A stretch of DNA of 64,000 bases from Calothrix sp. NIES-4101 (GTDB lineage: Bacteria; Cyanobacteriota; Cyanobacteriia; Cyanobacteriales; Nostocaceae): the NCBI GenBank assembly GCA_004296455.1, contig AP018280.1:3286001-3350000 (forward strand), written 5' to 3'. The notes beneath the pieces are model-generated. The model was not told the origin of the DNA, searched no databases, and worked only from the letters and a program-made list of their open reading frames with translations. Made by a program: the position numbers and the translations under genes. Positions 29,159 through 37,329 of this stretch are shown piece by piece; the stretch's first letter is position 1; every line of letters starts with the position of its first letter.

Positions 29159-29392
29159 ATGACTGCTAAAAATTGGTATTTAGGAATTAAAAAATGTCAA
29201 TCTTTGATTGCGATCGGCAGAATTGTAGGCGAATCGGTCTATCCTTATGATATCGGTAATGACTTTATGTCATTTCGGCTTAATTTTAAGTTCTTTGATT
29301 ATTGTGAAGTAACGATTTTACCTTTAATTCCAAATTTACATTGGATAAAGAATAAACGCAACTGGGCTACATTTTCCGGTTTGGATTTTTAG
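29159..29392 (+). CDS. Small hypothetical protein
   Basis: This 77-residue open frame starts at an ATG with a weak GAGAAA upstream. It is rich in aromatic residues and lysine, and has no signal peptide or recognised motif. The sequence could be a genuine small gene or the remnant of a longer one. It lies 75 bases before the MarR gene on the same strand. Confidence is low because only the open frame supports it. Confidence 0.3.
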   Translation: MTAKNWYLGIKKCQSLIAIGRIVGESVYPYDIGNDFMSFRLNFKFFDYCEVTILPLIPNLHWIKNKRNWATFSGLDF

Positions 29393-29467
29393 AAATCCAA
29401 TACCCCCACTTTCAACTAATTAGTAGCCTGATGTTGCCTAAACAGAAGCAAATTGAGGTAGCATCCG

Positions 29468-29935
29468 TTGAACTCGTCAAGTAAAAATAACCAAATCTTC
29501 CAGTTTGAAAGTCCAGATCATAGCCCAGGGTTTTTACTGTGGCAGGTGTCTAATCTTTGGCAACGAAAAATGAATTCGGGGCTAAGTAAATTGGGATTGA
29601 CACATGTACAATTTGTGCTGCTAGCAGGCATAATTTGGCTCAACCAAGGACAAGAAACTGTTACCCAAGCTAAATTAGCGGCTCATGCAAAAACTGATAT
29701 TATGATGACTTCTAAGGTATTACGTGCTTTGGAACAAAGAGGTTTAGTAAAACGGGAGATTGATGCAAAAGATACTAGAGCAAAATCACTAACAGTTACT
29801 CAGGAAGGAGAGGATTTGGCAGTTGCAGCAATTCACATTGTTAATAGAATCGACCATGATTTTTTCAGCACCTTAGAAGGGGCAGTCACAGATTTTAATG
29901 CACATCTACTGAAAATTTTAGAAGCAAGTAGATAG
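29468..29935 (+). CDS. MarR family transcriptional regulator
   Basis: This 155-residue protein has the winged helix-turn-helix of MarR regulators. It shows LGLTHVQFVLLAGIIWL, then AKLAAHAKTDIMMTSKVLRALEQRG (recognition helix near DIMMTSKVLRAL), then the wing VKREIDAKDTRAKSLTVTQEG, and a C-terminal dimer helix. Such proteins repress or activate nearby genes in response to small molecules or oxidants. No cysteine is evident in the DNA-binding part. The start is a TTG at 29468 preceded by GAGGT at about 9 bases, and no ATG precedes the conserved N-terminus. The genes around it (a small unknown protein and convergent ruvC) give no obvious target. Confidence 0.85.
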   Translation: MNSSSKNNQIFQFESPDHSPGFLLWQVSNLWQRKMNSGLSKLGLTHVQFVLLAGIIWLNQGQETVTQAKLAAHAKTDIMMTSKVLRALEQRGLVKREIDAKDTRAKSLTVTQEGEDLAVAAIHIVNRIDHDFFSTLEGAVTDFNAHLLKILEASR

Positions 29936-30076
29936 GGTCAAGAAAATGGGAGAGAATGGGGGTTTATTTATCTTTTTCTGTTCTCCTCCCGGAAATCCCC
30001 AATCAATATCAGCCCCAGAAGCGATCGCATGTAAATGTTGAGTATGGTAAGAATTTTTACTAATGAACTACTGTGA

Positions 30077-30568
30077 TTAAATTTGATACCATGCTGTTAA
30101 AGCCACAGCCAAACCATCAGCAGCATCGTCAGGCTTAGGTATCTCATCTAAATCCAGTTCCCGGGCTACAGCCTCTTGAACTTCAATTTTTTCGGCATTC
30201 CCATACCCAGTTAAAGCTTGTTTGATTTGAGCTGGGGTAAATTCAACATACGGAACTTTATGCTGGGCAAGTACCAACATAATGACACCCCGCGCTTGAG
30301 CGACTAATATGGTATTTCCCATTCGATAGAAAAATAGTTTTTCAATTGCGACTAAATCCGGCTTGATATCTCCAATTAGAGTATGCAAATCATCAAACAA
30401 AGTACACAACCGGGTTCCCATTTCTGCACCTGCTGGTGTGACGATCGCACCATAATCTAACATATGTACTGGTGTATCTTGTAACCTATTTTGGTTTTGC
30501 GTACATTTAATCGCGCCAAATCCTAAAATAGCAAATCCTGGGTCAATTCCTAAAATACACTTTTCCAT
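30077..30568 (-). CDS. ruvC: Holliday junction resolvase RuvC (crossover junction endodeoxyribonuclease)
   Basis: The 163-residue length and RNase H-like fold match RuvC. The first acidic residue is in the strand ILGIDPG (D9). The second is in [10 protein letters not shown]. The C-terminal acidic pair is in [12 protein letters not shown]. As a dimer it resolves four-way junctions generated in recombination, working with RuvAB. The segment [18 protein letters not shown] is the conserved DNA-binding helix region. The gene is single, convergent with marR and divergent from yvcK by 184 bases, with no other ruv gene nearby, as is usual in cyanobacteria. Confidence 0.95.
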   Translation of the reverse strand: MEKCILGIDPGFAILGFGAIKCTQNQNRLQDTPVHMLDYGAIVTPAGAEMGTRLCTLFDDLHTLIGDIKPDLVAIEKLFFYRMGNTILVAQARGVIMLVLAQHKVPYVEFTPAQIKQALTGYGNAEKIEVQEAVARELDLDEIPKPDDAADGLAVALTAWYQI

Positions 30569-30752
30569 AAACTTGAATTTATTTTGATTTACCGAGACGG
30601 ATTAATTATGATTAGTCAAATTGGCAACTTTAATTACCAGCCTTTGGTCTAATCGAATTGGGAAATGTCATAATTCCGCACTTGGGATTTCAAGCAGTTA
30701 GTGTACATTTTCTGTTAATCATTGTTTTAGACCACTGCGAAAAAATGCTGGT

Positions 30753-32114
30753 ATGTCAATTGGTTTTATCAGACAAGCCCTAAATAGTCTGCAACAGCAG
30801 TCACGTCGTCGAACTTCCCACCGAGTTAGCCAGTGGTTCAAATGGCTGTCCCCTGGACTTGCTATCAAACGCTGGCTGCTAATTAGTGTCGGAGGTGTGT
30901 TACTTGGATGTTTGGGGTTAGCAATTTGGATTCGACTAACACCAATTTTTTGGGCAATTGAATTAATTAGAAATTTCTTGAGTAGAATCACCGATATTGT
31001 ACCCTACTACATTAGCGGCCCTGTGGTTTTGCTCTTTGGTTTATTACTCCTAGTATGGGGACAAACTCGAACTGTGAGTTCGATTACTGAGGTCATTCGT
31101 CCCAATCCTGATCAGGAACTTGTTGATGTGTTACTGGCACATCGTCGTTTGTACCGAGGGCCAAAAATAGTTGTCATTGGTGGGGGAACGGGTCTTTCTA
31201 ACCTATTACGGGGTTTGAAGACTTACAGTGCCAATATTACAGCTATTGTCACTGTCGCCGACGATGGCGGTTCTTCTGGTCGGTTGCGGCAAGAATTTGG
31301 TGTGCTACCACCGGGGGATATTCGTAACTGTTTAGCAGCCTTAGCAGATGAAGAAAAGCTACTCACAGAGTTGTTTCAATACCGCTTTAGCGTCGGTGAT
31401 GGTTTGAGTGGTCATAGCTTTGGTAATTTATTTTTAACTGCTCTCAGTGAAATTACTGGAGACTTAGAACGGGCGGTGGCTGCGAGTTCTAAAGTATTAG
31501 CGATTCGCGGACAGGTTTTACCGGCAACGTTGAGTGATGTGAGATTATGGGCTGAGTTAGCCGATGGTCGCCGAATTGAGGGTGAGTCTAGTATTTCTAA
31601 GGCTGGAGGCAGTATTGTTGACTTTGGTTGTACTCCGGCAAATCCCCCAGCTTTACCCGCAGCGATTAGGGCAATCAAGGAAGCGGACTATATTATTATG
31701 GGGCCAGGAAGCTTATATACGAGTGTAATTCCCAACTTATTAGTGCCGGAAATTGCTGATGCGATCGCAGCAACAGATGCTCCTCGGATTTATGTTTGTA
31801 ATATTATGACGCAACCGGGGGAAACCCAGGGATATTCAGTCGCCGAACATATTCGCGCCATTGATAAAGCCTGTGGTAGAGCTTTGTTTAATGCAGTACT
31901 AGTTCATAAAAAAACACCTTCCGCCCGTGCCTTGATTCGTTATTCTCAAAGTAAGTCTCATCCTGTCTTTTTAGATCGAGAAGATGTGACAAAACTGGGA
32001 AGACGCATTGTTTTAGCAAATGTAATGCATGAAGATGACGATGGATGCGTACGTCACGATTCGGAAAAGTTAGCCAAGGTGCTTTTTCGCTGGTATACCG
32101 GGGCTAAGGTTTAG
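30753..32114 (+). CDS. yvcK: YvcK/CofD-like protein (gluconeogenesis factor) with membrane anchor
   Basis: After an N-terminal basic stretch and two membrane helices (about 40-65 and 80-105), the protein enters the YvcK/CofD fold. The signatures are [45 protein letters not shown] and [19 protein letters not shown]. In other bacteria YvcK binds UDP-sugars and supports cell-wall precursor metabolism and growth on gluconeogenic carbon sources. It is not an enzyme of coenzyme F420 synthesis in organisms lacking that pathway. The membrane-anchored N-terminus is usual for cyanobacterial members. The ATG at 30753 begins the basic, anchor-bearing form. Confidence 0.92.
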   Translation: MSIGFIRQALNSLQQQSRRRTSHRVSQWFKWLSPGLAIKRWLLISVGGVLLGCLGLAIWIRLTPIFWAIELIRNFLSRITDIVPYYISGPVVLLFGLLLLVWGQTRTVSSITEVIRPNPDQELVDVLLAHRRLYRGPKIVVIGGGTGLSNLLRGLKTYSANITAIVTVADDGGSSGRLRQEFGVLPPGDIRNCLAALADEEKLLTELFQYRFSVGDGLSGHSFGNLFLTALSEITGDLERAVAASSKVLAIRGQVLPATLSDVRLWAELADGRRIEGESSISKAGGSIVDFGCTPANPPALPAAIRAIKEADYIIMGPGSLYTSVIPNLLVPEIADAIAATDAPRIYVCNIMTQPGETQGYSVAEHIRAIDKACGRALFNAVLVHKKTPSARALIRYSQSKSHPVFLDREDVTKLGRRIVLANVMHEDDDGCVRHDSEKLAKVLFRWYTGAKV

Positions 32115-32206
32115 ATAGATTCGTTTTTCCCTGCGTCTTTGCGTCGGTTTACTCCTAGTATTCAGGCGAACCTAATATGAGCCTTTATTCCTACTAATGG
32201 GCAAAA

Positions 32207-33634
32207 TTATAAAACTGATTGGGAAACCATGTTTTGCAAAGTCTCTTGTAAATCTTGCGTCAGGTTAGTTACAGCCTCTCTTGCCGATCGCTTATCTTTT
32301 TGATACATTGACCAGCGCTGGGTGACTGAAATTGGTTCGCCAACTGTAACTGTCGATTTTCGCAAACCCAGGCGAGGACGACGGGGAAGGGTGTTATCTT
32401 GAACTCTGGCTGTGATATCGAACATTAGCAATAAGATTTCAGCAAAGCGTTCGACAGTGGGTTTATCTTTAATATAATTTTCTGTGACTGCAATAAAGCT
32501 TTCAACTAACCGCATATGCTGCATTCGTAAGTCGGCTTCTGCTGCAACCCAATCAGCAAGTCCCCGCGCAAAGGGGGGTAAGCTATTTAAATCAGGTACG
32601 TCTTCGCGATAAATATAACTCCAACCAGCTTCCTCCAAACGACGACATCTATCGATAAATGTCCCTTGTGACTCAACACCGAAATATTGTTCGGCAACCT
32701 TTAATGCCGTATCTTGCAAGCGGTGCAGGCGGGCAAGTGTGATTTGTTCTGGGTTTGTGGATACATCCTCACTAATTTCTGCTAGTTTTTGCTGGTAAAA
32801 GCGTTGATAAAATTCTTCCATCTGTGAAAGTAGATTTTGGGCAATACAAAGCAAGCGTTGATAGTATGTTTCTTCTCTTGCCTCTGGCTTGAGGTTATAT
32901 TCACCTGATTTAACTGGCAAACCAGTATCTGCCTCCAACTTAGCCAATAGCCAATCAATTTTTTCCCAAGGCGGTTTTGGGTAACTATATTGAATTGTAA
33001 TTGGGACAATAAATACCTCTTCGCCACGATTCGCTTTGAGTAAATCTTCAACACACCAAAACGCCAACTGAGCAACGCCTGGTTCTAAGGGACTAACTAT
33101 ACTACTATGACCATTAGTTGCTCCTTCTGGTGCAATACTCACAGGCATGTCCCCGTGGAGAAGAATTTCTCTGGTCATTTTTAAACTACGTTTGTCAATT
33201 CTTTTACCACGACGGATTGGGAATCCACCTAAGAGAGAAAACAAACAACCCAGCCAATTCCCCGCCCAAATTGTCATACCGCGATCGTAGAGAAAATGGC
33301 TATGAATCGGCTGTTTCAGCTTGATTCCTAATCTATGAGCAGTTTCGGGAACGGCACGAGAAAGTAGATAAAATACCGATAATGGGTCATCGACTTCTGG
33401 GTGACGGAAGGCAATTAAGAAACGAATTTTACCTGCCTGGAATTGCTGGTATATTTTCGCTAGCGTTTCCACATTTTTAGTTTCCACGCAAACAATACCT
33501 GCTGGCAACCAAGGTCTCAAACGAAAGCGAAGTAAGATAGGTAAACACCACTGCGCTAGTTTCAGAACAAGTGGATTGAAATGAGGGGGAATAAATTTCA
33601 GTGGTGGTTGAGCGCAACGAATCTCTTCAGGCAA
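32207..33634 (-). CDS. PlsC-like 1-acylglycerol-3-phosphate acyltransferase family protein
   Basis: The acyltransferase HX4D motif appears as HPEVDD in FRHPEVDDPLSV, and the phosphate-binding motif as PEGATNGH. The core resembles lysophosphatidic acid acyltransferases, which transfer an acyl chain to glycerolipid precursors at the membrane. The C-terminal 200 residues are helical and basic and typical of a long cyanobacterial subfamily whose acceptor is not established. I chose the TTG at 33634, which has GGAG at an ideal 7-base spacing. The frame extends upstream to 33664, but without a ribosome binding site. The last 30 residues are polar. The gene is convergent with yvcK. Confidence 0.8.
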   Translation of the reverse strand: MPEEIRCAQPPLKFIPPHFNPLVLKLAQWCLPILLRFRLRPWLPAGIVCVETKNVETLAKIYQQFQAGKIRFLIAFRHPEVDDPLSVFYLLSRAVPETAHRLGIKLKQPIHSHFLYDRGMTIWAGNWLGCLFSLLGGFPIRRGKRIDKRSLKMTREILLHGDMPVSIAPEGATNGHSSIVSPLEPGVAQLAFWCVEDLLKANRGEEVFIVPITIQYSYPKPPWEKIDWLLAKLEADTGLPVKSGEYNLKPEAREETYYQRLLCIAQNLLSQMEEFYQRFYQQKLAEISEDVSTNPEQITLARLHRLQDTALKVAEQYFGVESQGTFIDRCRRLEEAGWSYIYREDVPDLNSLPPFARGLADWVAAEADLRMQHMRLVESFIAVTENYIKDKPTVERFAEILLLMFDITARVQDNTLPRRPRLGLRKSTVTVGEPISVTQRWSMYQKDKRSAREAVTNLTQDLQETLQNMVSQSVL

Positions 33635-33989
33635 TGTTATTCTCCATGCGGTGTGAATTAGCAACTATATCCACTGGCGAGAAGGTAAATAAAATATGGG
33701 TACGACTCCTACAAATAATGATGTTGTGGAGCTAGATTAATTTAAATTCATCTAAACTAATCTCGATTAAATATATTCAATATTTACAACCTTCAGATTC
33801 TCCCTGAATCTGTTGATAAATTCTGAAAAAATCAACATTTTGCAAAATAAACCTCGGTTCTTCAGAGTTCAGAAGAAAAAATTAATAATTTTGGTATGAC
33901 GATCGCATCCTCTATCTGTAACTGTTACTATTCCAGTATTCCCAAAATTGACGGGCAATTTACCGAGATGCGATCGCAACTTAGTGAAA
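33635..33989. other. Divergent promoter region
   Basis: This is the intergenic region between the divergent acyltransferase and gluconokinase genes. HIP1 sites flank the gluconokinase start. I see no other gene. Confidence 0.4.
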
Positions 33990-34478
33990 ATGATAATTAT
34001 TGTTACTGGAGTTTCCGGTTCGGGGAAAACTACCATCGGTAAAATGCTGGCGGATTCTCTCAAATGGGAGTTTCAAGATGCCGATAATTTCCATTCTCTA
34101 GATAATATCAATAAAATGCGTCAAGGCATTCCCTTAACTGATGCGGAAAGAATTCCTTGGTTAGAGACTTTGCAATTAGCAATTAAAAAATGGTTGCAGG
34201 AAAACAAAAATGTTGTTCTTGCATGTTCAGCATTAAAAGTGAAATATCGAGAATTTTTAGTTGTAGATCAGCAATTAGTGAAACTTGTGTATTTGCAAGG
34301 AAACTTTACGATCATTTCCGAACGCCTCCATCAAAGGCAAAACCACTTTATGTCGGCGCAACTTCTGCAAAGTCAATTTGACATAGTTGAAGAACCAGTT
34401 GATGCCATTAAGGTTGATATTGCCGGTTCACAAGCAGAGATTTTAGCGAAAATTTTGCAGCAATTGACAGTTCCGTAA
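33990..34478 (+). CDS. gntK: Gluconokinase (GntK type)
   Basis: At 162 residues, the protein has the P-loop GVSGSGKTT and the DADNFHSLDNINKM motif typical of GntK. It also has LACSALKVKYREFL and the HFMSAQLLQSQFDIVEEP segment of thermoresistant-type gluconokinases. It phosphorylates D-gluconate with ATP to 6-phosphogluconate, feeding the oxidative pentose phosphate or Entner-Doudoroff route. I chose the ATG at 33990 because it begins directly at the P-loop strand (MIIIVTG). The frame opens earlier only at a TTG (33948). A GTGA just upstream is a weak ribosome binding site. The convergent fructokinase gene gives a shared sugar-kinase neighbourhood. Confidence 0.92.
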   Translation: MIIIVTGVSGSGKTTIGKMLADSLKWEFQDADNFHSLDNINKMRQGIPLTDAERIPWLETLQLAIKKWLQENKNVVLACSALKVKYREFLVVDQQLVKLVYLQGNFTIISERLHQRQNHFMSAQLLQSQFDIVEEPVDAIKVDIAGSQAEILAKILQQLTVP

Positions 34479-34638
34479 ATATTCAAACGGAAGGGCAAAC
34501 AACAGTAAATGCCCCTATTCTCCAAAAGCAAGTAACAGATGATGGGAAAATACGGAGATTTATGTGTTGCTAGATTTTAGAGTAACGGTATAAAAAGGTT
34601 AGATACCGTTGCTTTCAAACCTCAATACTGTACTTAAT

Positions 34639-35616
34639 TTACTGTTGATGTTGTTGGAGAAATATCTCTACTTCTTCTGGAGTTGGTTGAGATGCTATCG
34701 CACCTGGCTTTAGTGTAGTTAAAGCCCCAACTGCACTGGCATAGGTGATAATTTTTTTTGCTGTTACCACATCACTCAGACTCTGAGTCCCATGAGTGAC
34801 AATTTGAGCAATAAACCCAGCTAAAAAGCTATCTCCCGCACCCGTCGTATCCAATACAGGAACAGCAAAGGCTGGTAGTTTACCCTCATTTTCATCCAAA
34901 CAATAGGCACAACCATGTTCCCCATCAGTAACTAACACACCATCAACCGAGTCTAGACGATACTTAATTGCTCCGGCATCACTAGTATCAAACAACCATT
35001 CCGCCTCTTCTTTGGCAAGCTTGACAAAATCAACTTGCTTCAAAATTTCCTTAATTATCCCTGGGGCAATATCGGGATTCTGCCAAAAAACAGGTCGCCA
35101 GTTGACATCCAAGATAATCTTCATGTCAAACTTTTCTGCCAGATTTAAAGCACGACGAACAGCCTGAGCGCTTTCCGGGTAGGCTAATTCCAGAGTTCCC
35201 AAAACCAGGAAATCTGCGCTTTCAAATAGCGATTCTGGTAATTTTTTCGCCTCCAGATGTGTATCAGCAAACTCGCTAGTATCATATTTACCAAAACCAG
35301 CAAAATTGCGATCGCCATCCAAATTTCTGACAACATACACCTGTCGGGTTGGCGCAGTCGCGTGACGCTGCACTCCCTGAGTATCAACCCCAATCTCATT
35401 TAAAAGCTGCAAAAGTGAATTTCCGGCTTCATCTTCACCCACGCAACCCACAAAACCCGCAGGTATACCCAACTTCACCAAAGCACAGGCAACATTCGCA
35501 GGTGCGCCACCAGGATAAGGAGTCCAGGACTCCACCTCTTCCAGCTTTCGCCCCAATTGATCCGCTAAACAGTCAAACAAAACTTCGCCTAAACACAAAA
35601 CACGGGGATTATTCAT
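34639..35616 (-). CDS. PfkB family carbohydrate kinase, probable fructokinase
   Basis: This is a 325-residue ribokinase-fold protein. It has the N-terminal substrate signature PGGAPANVACALVKLG, the two-Gly region GFVGCVGEDEAG and the C-terminal PfkB signature LDTTGAGDSFLAGF containing the anion hole and catalytic Asp. The spacing and residues such as NWRPVFW match fructokinases, which phosphorylate fructose at C6 with ATP. Ribose or other ketose specificity cannot be excluded from the sequence. The ATG at 35616 is the only good start. An unusual palindrome lies 80 bases upstream of the gene. Confidence 0.88.
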   Translation of the reverse strand: MNNPRVLCLGEVLFDCLADQLGRKLEEVESWTPYPGGAPANVACALVKLGIPAGFVGCVGEDEAGNSLLQLLNEIGVDTQGVQRHATAPTRQVYVVRNLDGDRNFAGFGKYDTSEFADTHLEAKKLPESLFESADFLVLGTLELAYPESAQAVRRALNLAEKFDMKIILDVNWRPVFWQNPDIAPGIIKEILKQVDFVKLAKEEAEWLFDTSDAGAIKYRLDSVDGVLVTDGEHGCAYCLDENEGKLPAFAVPVLDTTGAGDSFLAGFIAQIVTHGTQSLSDVVTAKKIITYASAVGALTTLKPGAIASQPTPEEVEIFLQQHQQ

Positions 35617-36023
35617 CTCAAATTTTTAATTTTCAATTAATTGTGCGATTAATTTTCGATTTTGAAGAAGACTGTTCCAGCTTAAAATCTACAATAAATT
35701 GCCCCGACATGTCGGCAATTGTTTGCACAAAAAAGCGATCGCATTCTTCTCACTCAACTAAAAACATAAAAGTAAATAAAAATTATTTAAATTTAATATT
35801 AAGAATGTAATTTTCCAGATATGATCTGCGGCTTTATTTTTTGACTAAAAAGTACGTATTTTGCAAAAATCAATCGTAAAAACGATTACCATAAAAAAAT
35901 TAGTTATAAAGAATTAGCCAGAATCGTATTACCACTAACAGTTGAAACACCGACCAGCTAAAGAATCTTCTAAAATGAGAAAGAGCATATAAGTACATAT
36001 ACCAAGGGAGGGATAAATAACTC
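35617..36023. other. Divergent intergenic region upstream of fructokinase and pedR
   Basis: The region contains the palindrome at 35697-35720 and an AT-rich segment leading to the pedR ribosome binding site GAGGGA near 36006. No gene is seen. Confidence 0.4.
35697..35720. promoter_or_regulatory. Long imperfect palindrome, possible operator
   Basis: A perfect 12-base palindrome CCGACATGTCGG (35704-35715) is extended by AATTGCC on the left and CAATT on the right. Removing two extra Cs would make a 22-base perfect palindrome. No T-run follows, so this looks more like a regulator-binding site than a terminator. It lies upstream of the fructokinase start. Confidence 0.35.
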
Positions 36024-36290
36024 ATGGCTGGTGGCGAGTCACAGACCCCTGTTAATCTGTCAGACAGAGAACTGCAAATCATCGACTTAGTAGCCGCTGG
36101 CTTAACTAACCAAGAGATTGCAGCTAAACTGGAAATCAGCAAACGTACAGTTGATAACCATATCAGCAACATTCTCACCAAAACGGGAACCGATAATCGA
36201 GTTGCCCTTGTTCGTTGGGCGTTGCATTGGGGCAAAGTTTGCTTAAACGATGTCAATTGCTGTTCTTTACCAACGAAACCAGAAGATTGA
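36024..36290 (+). CDS. pedR: Small LuxR-type redox-responsive regulator, PedR-like
   Basis: This 88-residue protein is almost entirely a LuxR/GerE helix-turn-helix: LSDRELQIIDLVAAGLTNQ, then EIAAKLEISKRTVDNHISNI and a C-terminal helix. A short tail carries C73, C79 and C80. Synechocystis PedR (Ssl0564) is a small LuxR protein of this kind. It senses photosynthetic electron flow through a thioredoxin-reducible disulfide at Cys80, and the cysteine at position 80 here matches. No receiver domain is present. The ATG has GAGGGA upstream at about 10 bases. It would adjust photosynthesis and light-response genes. The assignment is by size, fold and cysteine position. Confidence 0.78.
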   Translation: MAGGESQTPVNLSDRELQIIDLVAAGLTNQEIAAKLEISKRTVDNHISNILTKTGTDNRVALVRWALHWGKVCLNDVNCCSLPTKPED

Positions 36291-36323
36291 AGGCAACAGA
36301 TGCGATTGTTTACCTGTGCGACT

Positions 36324-36596
36324 GGTTGATATTTCTTCTCCTCACGCCGCAGTTTGAATATCAACCCGAAGCCCGTCAGGCGACACAGACAAATCTCATA
36401 TTGCCAACTCAGGAAGCTAGCCCAGGAAAGCGACTTCTTGCTACTATCTGGTAGATGCCTTTAGCATCAAGCCGCCCCAGAAAGAAAGCACAACAAACCA
36501 AAATCCTGACGGTTAGGAGAACCGCGCATCCACAACTTTGTGGGCATCGTTTCACCATATACCAGCTTTTGCTCCTCAGTAACCTACCCGTTGGTT
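36324..36596. ncRNA. Candidate structured RNA or 3' UTR downstream of pedR
   Basis: A series of hairpins follows pedR with no gene between. One has 10-base perfect arms GGTTGATATT (36324-36333) and AATATCAACC (36357-36366). CGGTT/AACCG lies at 36510-36524, CCACA/TGTGG at 36530-36543 and a weak AACC/GGTT at 36581-36596. A strong terminator hairpin follows at 36622. The arrangement could be a long structured 3' UTR or a separate small RNA. I do not recognise a known family. Confidence 0.35.
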
Positions 36597-36621
36597 AGAA
36601 TTTCGCCAAATATTACCTCAC

Positions 36622-36653
36622 AGACCGAAGCTTTACAACTTCGGTCTCATTTT
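36622..36653. terminator. Strong hairpin terminator between convergent genes
   Basis: AGACCGAAG (36622-36630) and CTTCGGTCT (36639-36647) form a perfect 9-base stem with an 8-base loop, followed by CATTTT. It lies between pedR (plus) and the convergent hypothetical gene (minus), and suits termination of the plus-strand transcript. Confidence 0.7.
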
Positions 36654-36671
36654 GTCGGCATTAACCATTTC

Positions 36672-37157
36672 CTATGCTGGTAATTTCGCAAACATCCTTT
36701 CAACTAAGTCCCTAACTTTATTCTCTAAACAATTCCAATCCACATCACCACGTTCATCGATTAAACTAGTATCAACAGCAACTGCCTCATACCCAGATAC
36801 ATAGTCCCGAAAACAAACTTCATAACATAACTCCCACAAATCAACGTTTATCTGCTGGTCTTGACGCTGCAAACACAGATGATATCCTGGATGGGGCATA
36901 GGTAGTTTCGCAAGCGATCGCCGAATTTCATCTGCTTGTTCTGGTGTCGCAGTTTCGAGTTCCTCTACTAACCTTGTCACTGTTGCCTTGGTTTCGTCAG
37001 TCGTGCCAGGGGCCCAAATCAACACGTCTTGGTAAGTTCCTTTCCAGGGTGACACGTCAAGCTGTTTGCGGATATTATCAATGACGCGGATAAATGCTGG
37101 TTGCATCAGCATTTCAGCTTGATGCCATAAGTTCGAGTCCGTGATTTTCGGTGGCAT
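36672..37157 (-). CDS. Conserved-looking hypothetical protein
   Basis: This 161-residue soluble protein has Trp- and charge-rich composition. It contains segments such as QLDVSPWKGTYQDVLIWAPG and LPMPHPGYHLCLQRQDQQIN, and a helical C-terminus. No signal peptide or transmembrane segment is present. I do not recognise the family, although the even composition and intact frame suggest a real cyanobacterial gene. It is convergent with pedR and divergent from the Ser/Thr kinase gene 170 bases away. The start is the only ATG near the 5' end of the frame. The function is unknown. Confidence 0.7.
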   Translation of the reverse strand: MPPKITDSNLWHQAEMLMQPAFIRVIDNIRKQLDVSPWKGTYQDVLIWAPGTTDETKATVTRLVEELETATPEQADEIRRSLAKLPMPHPGYHLCLQRQDQQINVDLWELCYEVCFRDYVSGYEAVAVDTSLIDERGDVDWNCLENKVRDLVERMFAKLPA

Positions 37158-37329
37158 GGGTGATTTTATGTGAATTTTGAAATAAATTTACAAAAAATTA
37201 CAAAGTATCTTGATTAAAGACTGGGTTTTTGCCTAAATCTTTTATCAAAATAGCGGATTTTGCTGTGGAAAATTTGGAGATATTTATTACCACCTGCTCG
37301 AATTGGGTGTTAACACGCTTGGAGGATAT

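Noticed and set aside
36215-36454. 79-codon plus-strand frame overlapping the end of pedR
   Set aside because: It overlaps pedR in another frame and continues into the structured region, with no ribosome binding site of its own.
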